DNA of 64,000 nucleotides from Krasilnikovozyma curviuscula (Eukaryota > Basidiomycota > Tremellomycetes > Cystofilobasidiales > Mrakiaceae): assembly GCA_014825775.1 (NCBI GenBank), contig MVAQ01000047.1, forward strand, positions 1 to 64,000, in the 5' to 3' direction. Positions within the stretch are counted from its first letter, which is position 1; the number at the start of each line of letters is the position of its first letter. A program made the translations under genes and the position numbers. Of this stretch, positions 22,801 to 32,436 are shown piece after piece. Below the pieces are notes generated by a model. It worked only from the letters and a program-made list of their open reading frames with translations. It made no database searches and was not told the DNA's origin.

Positions 22801-24012
22801 TAGTAAGTTACCTCCTCTAGTTCGGATTGGCTTAAAGTACTCAGCACCTCCTTCTTTGCTTCAGTCGTCACAAAACCAGAGAACATCAGAATTGCAGTGT
22901 CAGGAAACATCCTTAAGATTCCTACACCTCGTTCGTCTTGGAGTAAGAGCTTCCGCAAGTTGCCTGTGAGTGTGATCTTCTCTGTCTGCTTCATAAACCT
23001 GTCTGACCATTGCTCTTTAAGAAATCGCAACTCTCACCGGTAGCTTGGTCAAAAGATGGTCTTTCTTCACTTGGCAAGACCCCTTCTAAGGAGTGTGTTC
23101 TCGTCGCATTGCCAAGTATCGAGGGATCTTACAGTGTCCATACCGCAAAAGGAGTTGTTGGATGGGACCACCCAGACCTGCCTGCTTTAGAAGTTACCAA
23201 GTCAATGCTGAACGCTCTTGAATCGTAAATTTTCCGATGATCATCTGCCATACTTCCAGTAGCTTTCCTCTGACGCCGTTTGTTCTCTTCTCGGCAGATA
23301 CCTCTGGAAATACATTCGTGGAGCTGGGCTTGCTTATGGAGCCGGTACCACTACTGACTACGAAGCTGGATTTGTTGGATTTTATGTCTACAAGTCTCCA
23401 GACTGTTTCAAAGCCTTCAAAGAGGCTGCTCGAGTGCTGGGAGGTCTAGCCGATGGCACCGTGAGTTGTACACTTTGAATACTTCCACGCGACGTTCTAA
23501 GCCTTTTCACATGTCATTCCAGATTGAACTAGATGACAGCACCCTTGATGCTTCAAAGTCTAGCCTGGTCTTCAGTTATGCAAGGAAGGAGAAGTCTTTG
23601 GCTGCAGCTGTTAGTATTACCCGATCGAGATCGCGTGAACCGTCAGTCTGACATCTTGCGGCGTGTTGTTTCCCAGGCTGGATCTGCTTTCACGAACGAG
23701 GCGCTGAAAAAGATCCCTCTCAAATTTGGACAAGAGGTGCTTAGTCGAATCCAGGAAGTCACCAAAGAGCAGGTGTTGTCTTGCCTCCAGACCTATTTCC
23801 TTCCCATATTCCAACATGAGCACTCGATTTTGGCATTAGCTTGCTCTACTGCTAAAGCAGATGAGATAGAGAAGGGATTCTCGGACTTTGGTTATTCGGT
23901 CGAACGACGGGCGCTGCCTTCCTCCGCGAACGACGAGGACGAGAGCATGGACGGAAGTGGCAGTGAATACGATAGTGACTCGGAGATGAGTGGTTCTGAA
24001 GCTAGCAGGTAG
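19859..24012 (+). CDS. SDD3: M16 zinc metalloprotease, Sdd3 (YOL098C) type
   Basis: A large multi-exon gene for an insulinase-family protease. The inverted zinc motif HxxEH is present as 'HTLEHLVFLGSKTYPYKG', with 'LANRSFADGTNAWTDTDNT' and the downstream zinc ligand region 'VVYAEMQAR'. The run of family residues matches the little-studied group of budding yeast YOL098C/Sdd3 and fission yeast C3H1.02c rather than the mitochondrial presequence protease. The protein opens with an Arg-containing amphipathic stretch 'LNRSISPLVKPLASRR', followed by a second in-frame Met at 19925. A start there would remove a possible mitochondrial signal. The C-terminus is unusual: after 'FGYSVERRALPSS' it ends in a very acidic, Ser-rich tail. 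The stop is at 24010. The biological substrate is not known. Confidence 0.85.
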
Positions 24013-24132
24013 TCTCTGATGCATGTCAATGTCATATTCATACCTTACTCGGAATTACAGCGCGTGCATTGTTTACATGTGAATGTCCTGACTGCGCCCG
24101 TATCCTCACCCCGACAGTCAAAGCCACCCAGA

Positions 24133-25030
24133 ATGTCGACACAACAGCCGTACTTAATGACACTAGCAAAGCAGGCGAAGTACTTGATATTGTAAGTCCA
24201 TGGTTTTCCTGTTGTCCTTCTTGTCTGTAGAAGCAACAGTTGCTAAAAGTACCTCTTTCCTTGTCTAGCGGATTTCTGTGAGCGAGCTCTTTCTGTTCCC
24301 CGGAGATGAGGTTACGGACTGACAGAGACCTCTCTTTACAGTGGTGCTAAGAAGCTTCGAACAGTAGAGAGTTTAAAAGATATACTGGAATCCAATCAAG
24401 GCTGGAGACTGAGGACTACTCAGGCAAGCTTGGGCCTGCTAGCAGCTACCACAGCTCTTTTTCTCTGTGAGTCCAGCTTGTGAAATCTCAGATGATGATA
24501 AAGGTATTCACTTCGCGCCTTGACGTTTTGTTTTCCAGATCTGGTAGTCTTCCTTCCAAGAGTTCGAGGCATTATCCCAAATGTGAGCAGCGGTCTCCTA
24601 TTTCTCAACCAAACATCGATCTTCCGTCGGCTAATCAGCTGACAAACTCCACTGTTCTCTCTTCATAGTACTCGAATTGGCAGTCCTCACCGTATCTAGT
24701 TATCATCATCCCAGTGCGTTCATTCTATACGACACGGCGCATCAGCATTCTCTTACTTCCGCATTTTGTCATCTAAAGACTTTAACAGTCACGATCTTAG
24801 CGGGCTGGATATCGCTCGTAACTGCCCTCTCTTCCTATCAAAACTCCACGTTACACGCTCTCGGTGGAAGCATGGCGCTGTACGCAATCGTCTTTGGATT
24901 GATTGGTACGTCGCGTCTTGCCCAATTCAATAGAATTTCTACCCGCTCCAACTGACCCTTGAACTGACTCGTGCTTTCAGGACTCATTCCCTCCCCACTC
25001 CAAGAGGGAAATGGAAAGCGTAGAGAATAG
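24133..25030 (+). CDS. Three-span membrane protein, about 150 residues, function unknown
   Basis: Six or seven short exons join in frame from ATG 24133 ('MSTQQPYLMTLAKQAKYL') to the stop at 25028. One exon is only about nine bases long (near 24270). After an amphipathic, Lys-rich N-terminus ('AKKLRTVESLKDILESNQGW') come three hydrophobic segments, around 'ASLGLLAATTALFLYLVVF', 'YLVIIIPTLTVTILAGWISL' and 'GGSMALYAIVFGLIGLI'. The tail is short and basic (GNGKRRE). The pattern suits a small ER or organelle membrane protein. I do not recognise the family. The conserved-looking splice sites and unbroken hydrophobic spans support a real gene. It starts only 120 bases after the SDD3 stop. Confidence 0.6.
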
Positions 25031-25276
25031 TAATGGCCTCGCTGGAATTCACCCGCGCGGGTGCGCTTTGAGTACGCTTGTCTCCGCTGGGGAGGGAAAT
25101 AACGAAGAAGCTTAATGATTGTGTCATATTAGATCAGCCACAACGTTCGTATACACCGCACATGGACTTTGTTTAAAAAAAATTGATAATGCGGCGATTC
25201 AGTCGTTTCAAGCGAGTCAGAATGGAAGTCTCCCAAGTCAGTCGCAAACGATAACAGTCACTTAGTCACAAGGTTT

Positions 25277-28200
25277 ATGAGCTTGAGGAGGCTCTTTATA
25301 CCTGTACGATTGCACTACCGCTCCTCACCCAGTAACCCCTACACCCCAAGGTTTCTATCGTTGACTTCTGTTGCACTCAAGATGGCTTCAAACGACGAGA
25401 ACGTAGTAGTCCCTGCTGAGGGTGATGCTTCTGCTGCACCAGCTGCTGCTCTTGTTTTGGGTCCCAATGGTGAACCAATGACCAAGTCTGCAGGTTCGCA
25501 ATGAGTTTTTATTTGATCATTTCCCCCCCGCTCATACTAATCAACTTTTTTTTCTTGTGCGCTCTGTTCGTCAATATCTAATGGGGAAATTCACTGTGGG
25601 CAGCCAAGAAGGCTGCCAAAGCAGCGGAAAAGGCAGCTAAAGCTGAAGCCAAGGGTCCAGCACCTAAGAGAGGTCCAGCAGGCGGCAAAGAAGCAAAGAA
25701 GAAGGAGGAGAAGCCAAAGGAAGCTGAAGAAGCACCATTTGTCAACCTCACCCCACCTGGAGAGAAGAAAGGTTTGTTTGATTCTTTTCTGATCTCTATC
25801 CGCTCCAAAAGTGCTGGACGTTAATTTATGATTTACACATTATCCGAAATGCAAAATCCAACCCACTCGGATAACAGACTTAACTCAGGAAATGGCAGCA
25901 GGTTACAATCCTATTGCTGTGGAAGCGTCGTGGTATGACTGGTGGGAGAAGCAGGGTCTCTTCAAGCCAATTATGGTCAAAGATCCCGTCACTGGTGAAG
26001 ACATCAAGAACCCTAAAGGGACCTTTGTCATTCCAGCTCCCCCACCAAACGTTACAGGTGCTCTGCACATTGGACACGCTTTGACTATTGCTCTACAGGA
26101 TACCATGATCAGATGGTGAGTTCCATTCCAACTTACATCGAAGTAAGAAATTCACCACCTTATTTACTCCTCAAACCACGTAGGAATCGTATGCGAGGTC
26201 TTACCGTTCTGTTCGTTCCGGGATACGATCACGCTGGTATCTCAACTCAATCCGTTGTTGAGAAGCGTATCTGGAAGGATGACAAATTGACTAAGCACGA
26301 CCTCGGGCGAGAAAAGTTCTTGGAGAAAGTTTGGGACTGGAAGGAGGTCTACCAAACAAGGATCTCTTCTCAACTGAAGAGACTGGGTGCTTCTTACGAC
26401 TGGGATAGAGTTGCCTTCACCATGGACCCTGTGAGTTCTAGTTTTCTCCTCGCTACGTGCCATTGCATCTCTCGCCTGACAGTGCGTATTTTGTCATACT
26501 TGCCAGAATTTCACTGCTGCTGTCATCGAGACTTTCTGTCGAATGCACGAAGATGGACTCATTTACCGTGAAAATAGATTGGTGAATTGGTGTTGCAGAT
26601 TGAACACAACTCTTTCGAACTTAGAGGTGAGAACTCTTCAAGCATGATTGCGTTTTCCTCCATCTCATCCGATCTTGCCCTTTCAGGTCGATCAAATCGA
26701 ATTAGAAGGAATCACTATGATGAATGTTCCAGGATATGATGCCAAAGAGAAGTTTGAATTCGGAGCGATCACCTCATTCATCTACAAGATCCACGACTCA
26801 GATGACCAGATCATCGTCGCAACTACCAGGCCTGAAACCATGCTTGGAGATACTGCCATCGCTGTACACCCTGATGACAAGAGGTACACTCACCTCCACG
26901 GAAAATTCGCCATTCACCCATTCATCCCAGAACGTAAAATCCCAATCATCACCGACCCAATCACAGTCGACATGACCTTCGGTACTGGTGCTGTAAAGAT
27001 CACTCCTGCTCATGACCACAACGATTACGAATGTGGTCTGAGACACGGATTGGAGATTATCAATCTGTTAAACGATGACGGAACCTATAACAAGAACGCT
27101 GGTCCTTACGAGGTAAGCCTGCTGAACTTCTATTCGCTTCTGAGTGTCTTCTCTAACGCAACAAGTCTCCGCCCTTAGGGAATGAAACGATTCCATATTA
27201 GAACCAAGATCTTGGAGGACTTGAAGACACTTGGTCTCTATGTGGAAACCAAGCCAAACAAGATGCAAATTCCGGTCTGCAGTAAATCTGGCGATGTCAT
27301 CGAAGCCACCATGAAACCACAATGGTGGGTCAACTGTAAACCACTTGCGGAAGAAACCATCAAGAGGACCAAAGCTGGAGAGATGAAGATCTTCCCGAAG
27401 TTCAGCGAGGATGAATGGTACGCTTGGATGGAATCAATGAAGGACTGGTGCATCTCTCGACAACTCTGGTGGGGACACCGTTGCCCTGCCTATCTCGTCA
27501 AGTTTGAAGGGGAAAAAGTCGATGTGAGTAGTCTTTTTCGAGCTATGGAACCAGGTAGTCATGTTGAATTGCTTTCTTTGTGCGACAGACTTCCGATAAC
27601 AACAGCTGGGTCGTTGGAAGAACAGTTGAGGAGGCCCAAGAACGTGCTGAGAAGAAGGCAAACGGCAGAAAATTCACTTTGGAACAAGATGAGGATGTTT
27701 TGGACACTTGGTTTTCTTCTGGTCTCTGGCCTTTCGCCATCATGGGATGGCCAAAACAGGTCCGTTTCCATATCTCTGCTTCGACAGTCCTTGCTTGGAG
27801 CGCTTATCCGCTGTCTCTTTCGTTCATAAGACTCCTGACTTGGCTATGTTCTACCCCAACACTGTTTTGGAAACTGGATGGGATATTCTCTTCTTCTGGG
27901 TTGCTCGGATGGTCTTTTTCGGTATCCACCTCACTGGCCAAATGCCATTTGAAGAGGTCTATACTCACGCTATGATCAGAGATGCCCACGGTAGAAAGAT
28001 GTCGAAGTCTCTTGGTAACGTCATCGATCCACTCGATGTCATTGAAGGCTGTACTCTTGAAGCCCTCCATGCTCAATTGGCCGCCGGTAATCTCGACCAG
28101 AAGGAGATTGCTAAAGCTCAGGCTGGGCAAAAGAAAGACTTCCCTAAGGGTATTCCTCAGTGTGGTAGTGATGCTATGAGGTTCACTCTCCTCAACTACT

Positions 28201-29536
28201 CCAGTGGTAGTGAGTGTTCTGCTTCACCACCTTGTCCGTTTATTACCTTCTCTACTTAACCATCGTTTCCTCTCCAAGACCGTGATATCAACATGCAGAT
28301 CACTACCGTTGAAGGTTACAGGAAGTTCTGCAACAAGCTTTGGAATGCTACCAAGTTTGCTATGCTGAAGCTTCCACCTGGGTTCGTTCCTAACGCTTCT
28401 GGAAAGGTGAGTGTAATAATATCAATACTTTTTGTAAACGCAGACTAAGGTTTCCTTTATTTTTTTCTGAAGCGCACTGGTAAAGAAACTGTTGTTGAGC
28501 GATGGATCCTCAACAAGTTTAACATCGCTGCTGAAGAGGTCAACAAAGCGATGGAAGTTCGAAATTTCATGACTGCCACTGGATCCGTGTACCGATTCTG
28601 GCTCTACGAACTTTGTGATGTCTATATCGAAGCCTCAAAATCTCTCACCGATGACTCTGCTCCAGCTGATGTCAAGCTCTCTGCTCAAAACACACTCTAC
28701 ACCTGTCTGGAGTCTGGTCTGCGATTGCTGCATCCAATGATGCCTTTCGTTACCGAAGAGCTATGGCAGCGATTACCTCGTCGTCCTGAAGAAAAAGCTA
28801 TCTCGATTTCTATTATGCCTTACCCAGAAGCCGTCAGTTCAGCTGTTTCCTTTCTTCCTTCCTCATCTTGCAAATAAACAGTTCTAACGCTTGTATCTGT
28901 TTCTTAGTCCAAAGAAGCCGAGGATCTCCAAGCCGAGGTTTGGTTCGATCTTGTTTTCTCGTGTATCAGAGCTTCTCGATCATTGTCAGCCGCTTACAAC
29001 GTTCAAGGTGGTCTGGAGGGTAAGTGCGGTCCGCAGCTAAAGCCAAAGTGCCCCAGTGACTGATCTCCCCTTCTTCCTAGTCTACATTCACTCTACGAAT
29101 GCGGAACTCAAGAATGTCCTTGAAGCTCAGGGTCCTATCTTGACTGCGCTGACGAAGGGTGTCAAGTCTTTGACTGTGGTATCCGCTGCTGCTGACGTTC
29201 CAGAGGGATGTGCGACTGAAGTCGTTACCACCGAAGTTGGCGTTCACGTCATGGTCAAGGTGAGAATAAATCGTCTCACCTTCCTTAAAGTTTTCTGCTG
29301 ATCGAAGTATTTTATTCCAGGGTAATGTCAACATCGAGATGGAAACTGCCAAGTTGCAGAAAAAGATTGACCTTTCCCGCTCTAGCGCCGAGAAGCTGAA
29401 GAACCTCGCCTCTCTTCCGAGTTATGCTCAAGTTCCAGATGAAGTGAAGACGCGAAATGCTGAGCAGCTCGGTTTGTTCGAAGCAGAGATCGAATCTCTT
29501 ACTCGATCAATGGAGAACTTCGCAAAGCTTGCGTAG
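25277..29536 (+). CDS. VAS1: Valyl-tRNA synthetase, probable dual cytosolic/mitochondrial
   Basis: This class I enzyme charges tRNA-Val. The HIGH motif is in '[18 protein letters not shown]', the KMSKS motif in '[18 protein letters not shown]', and editing-domain sequence in '[19 protein letters not shown]'. The catalytic core also has '[16 protein letters not shown]' and '[16 protein letters not shown]'. A C-terminal coiled coil ('[15 protein letters not shown]') ends at 29536. The first ATG (25277) encodes '[17 protein letters not shown]', a typical mitochondrial targeting sequence. A second in-frame ATG at 25382 begins '[14 protein letters not shown]', a typical cytosolic start. This is the arrangement by which yeast VAS1 makes both enzymes from one gene. 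An Ala/Lys-rich segment ('[17 protein letters not shown]') precedes the core. The many introns all keep frame. Confidence 0.92.
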
Positions 29537-29616
29537 GTTTTGTTAGATTGTCTTGCTATATTAATTTCTGGCATTAAGAGTATTTCCCGAATGGCGTAGC
29601 TGAACAAGTTAGTCTT

Positions 29617-31021
29617 TCACTCTGCAAGTTCAGTTTTGAGGTCATCGTCCACCTCAACGCTGCTTCCTTCCTTCACATAACAAACTGATTTCATGACCTC
29701 GGCCGGACCAACATTTTTCACCTGAGCCAGCTGTTCGTCTGATTGACACAGAATAAGCCCGGCGAATGCCATACTGTTCATAGACAGCGATGGAGAGACA
29801 AGCGGAGACTTGGCCAAGTAACGAGGGACGATGGTGATGTGAGAGAGTGTCATGACAATGTTGTAGGACACAGAACGGCCGGAGGGTGGTGGTGTTTCAC
29901 AGCCAGGTGGGAGGCTCCATATTTGCGAAAACCTGTGACAAAAAGAGGACTTGAGACGAAAAGCCAAGTAAGCTGCAAAAGCGCTAGAGAAGAGCAGCTC
30001 ACATAGAGTCAAGTAATGCATGATGAGCTTTTTGTAGCTGTTCACTGAGATCCAACTCTGGCGTATTTGCTGAAAGATTCGTGGGTAGTCTGTAGACGGC
30101 ATGAGCAAAATCCAATTGAGGCAATTGGAAGGGGCTGGGGAAGAAAGCGTCATGAGGCGACATGATCAGCCCTCAAGGAGCTAATACAACCACCAGCTCT
30201 CGAAGCGAACTCACATATCTTCTCTCTCTAACTTTATACCCCTAGTCCACTCGTCAACCGGCGCTTCGAACCCTCCAGTTGGTAGCAGCTGCAAGTGCCG
30301 CCTCTTTTGAGAAGCTCCTGATGTTTCCCCACAGTTGTATATAGCAACAAAGGATCGTCCCAGGGATCTCAGAGCAAGTAAAGACCTATAAGCATGAACG
30401 AGATGCGGTGGGTGAAGGGGCGAACTTTGGCTCTGGAATTCTGAGAAAGGCGAAGGGAAACAACGGAGAAGTCAACAGTTACTCGACACTCACGACTGAG
30501 AAAGAACTCATCAGAACATACCTTCAGTAACAAGCAGGTAGTGGTGCGGGACAAGGGAGAACTTATTCAGAAGGCACACCATCTTTTCCTCTCCCTCGCC
30601 CTGTCCGACTTTCCCAATGAAGAGATCTGATGAAGTATTTAGCGTCAGTTTTTGGTGTAGGCTCTAAGTGTGAATTTGGCTGGGCCGTCTATCTCACCTG
30701 TGTTGTAAGGTGCTTCGAATGGATCATGCTGAGGAAGAGGCGATTCATGTTCTTCAGACGACTTGACGGGGGTCGGTATTGAAGCTTCTTTCTTCTGGAG
30801 AGCTACTCGAAGCATGAAGAGACAGCTTGTCAACTCTTCTGAGTCAATCACTCGAGGATCAGGACGACTTTAATACCTGGACATATTCTTAACTCGAATC
30901 GGGAGTTGTCTTCAGTGAAGAAGTCCTCTGAAGTCGACTCGTAGTAGTTCAAGTCTCCAGACGCTTTGGCTTTGTCAAACTGGCTACTAAGCTTGAGGGC
31001 GATCTCCTTGTATTGCTGCAT
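29617..31021 (-). CDS. APA2: Ap4A phosphorylase / ATP adenylyltransferase
   Basis: Apa1/Apa2 enzymes split diadenosine tetraphosphate with phosphate to give ADP and ATP. The start 'MQQYKEIALKLSSQFDKAK' (ATG 31021) is followed by 'FELRICP'. The next exons carry 'DPFEAPYNT' and 'LLNKFSLVPHHYLLVT', then 'FVAIYNCGETSGASQ' and the catalytic region, and the C-terminal block 'YNIVMTLSHITIVPRYLAK' with 'MNSMAFAGLILC'. The block order matches fungal Apa proteins. The catalytic motif usually reads HxHxQ; here it is 'KRRHLQLLP', so the second (nucleophile) His and the Gln are present but the first His is Arg. The stop is at 29617, 80 bases from the convergent VAS1 stop. The identity is good; activity should not be assumed. 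Confidence 0.82.
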
Positions 31022-31128
31022 TTTGGTGATGAAGACTCCGTGGCGGTTGGCAAAAGAAAGGCGAGTAGGTCACCTTGCGAACAACACAATTAACCAGAAT
31101 ACAACTTTGATATCACAACGGCCAAGCA

Positions 31129-32236
31129 TTATCGAATATCCTCCATTGCACTCGAGGGATTTGTTGAGCTGGGAACTGTGACCATCTTTTTCAGCACAGC
31201 TGTATCGCCTTCTCCTAACTCTGTTCCTACTCTGTCTTCTTCTTCTTCTTCATCGTCTGAGAAGAATCCCTGGTTATTGATATCGTAGTCCTCGTCATCT
31301 TCGTCCCACTCGTCGTCCTCTCTATGCGTTCGGCTCCTGTTAAAAGACGACGAGTTAGCGAAGCGCAATTTACCGTGAGGGTCGCAAAATAACGACTTAC
31401 ATGAAAGCCTTCATCCGAGCTTCAGCTAACGCTCTCTGTGTTGCATCTCTCACCAATCCTTGTGCCATCGCCTTCTCCTGTTCAATCCGTTCTCGCTCTT
31501 CTAACCTCGCACGCTCTTTCTCGACGACTGCTTTCTGAATGGCCATCGATTCTTCAATACCCATAGATTCGACCCGGCCATATGAATGAGCAAGTTTTGG
31601 TGACCGTAATGAAAATGAGGTGGGAGCAGAGTTCAGGTTCATCTGCCTTGTAAATTGTTCCGAAAGAGTTGCTGGTGGAGAGGTTGATGTTGAGGGTTGA
31701 TTCTGCAGGAGCTCCAGCCGATGAGAGAGTTGGGATATTGTCGTAAGCAGCTTCAGTTTATAGGGGTCTGCAGGTGTTGAGGGTAGAGCGGGAGGGAAAA
31801 TTGTCCTATACAAGCGTGAGAGGAAAGGACGTCAGCAGGTTGAGTGGTTACATAACGAACAAATCCTGATCTATTGACAGACGTGAATCACTTACTCATC
31901 AGCTAGAACTCTTCTATTTCGGTCGAGTGCCTCTTTCAGCTCCTGTACCGTCATTTCTTCCATGCTTCGTTGCTTCGGCAGCTGGGAATGGTGACTGCCC
32001 CGTCGATTCAGAATGGCTTCAGCTGTTGCTCGAGCGTGGCTACTGGGGCTGATGCTGTCTGACAGGGATGTAACTGATTCCAACATGGGGAAGGAGCTGG
32101 TTCCATTGGTGAAGATTGTATTCACCGACGACGCACGCGAAGGTGGTCTCACAGGCTCCCGGTGCTCAGGTGGTGAATCTGGATCTGCAGGCCGTGGTAC
32201 AAAGACCGACGAAGGTTTTGGCAGGGCCAGCTTCAT
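31129..32236 (-). CDS. Coiled-coil protein with acidic tail, function unknown
   Basis: Three exons, about 310 residues, from ATG 32236 ('MKLALPKPSSVFVPRPAD'). The N-terminus is Pro/Ser-rich and probably disordered, with 'MTVQELKEALDRNRRVLAD'. The second exon has a Leu-rich helix ('LKLLTTISQLSHRLELLQ') and a charged coiled coil ('EKERARLEERERIEQEKAM'). The third exon is strongly acidic ('EDDEWDEDDEDYDI', then a run of Glu/Asp). It stops at 31129, only about 110 bases from the APA2 start. I do not recognise the family. The layout (disordered arm, coiled coil, acidic tail) suits a scaffold or chromatin-associated protein, but that is a guess. Confidence 0.6.
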
Positions 32237-32436
32237 CTGGATGGGTTGCTTTGAGGGATGAATGAGCTGATACCTTGCGTCAGAGTGAGTTTTGGTTCAA
32301 AGTGAGGATACGCCGCCAAACAAATCCTGTTTGATCTGGCGCTGTCTCTGCTCGTCAACTTGCGCTTTTATCATGCGACGAACTGGTTTCAACGACCTGT
32401 TAAAACATGTATTCATTTATCTTTAACCATAATAAC

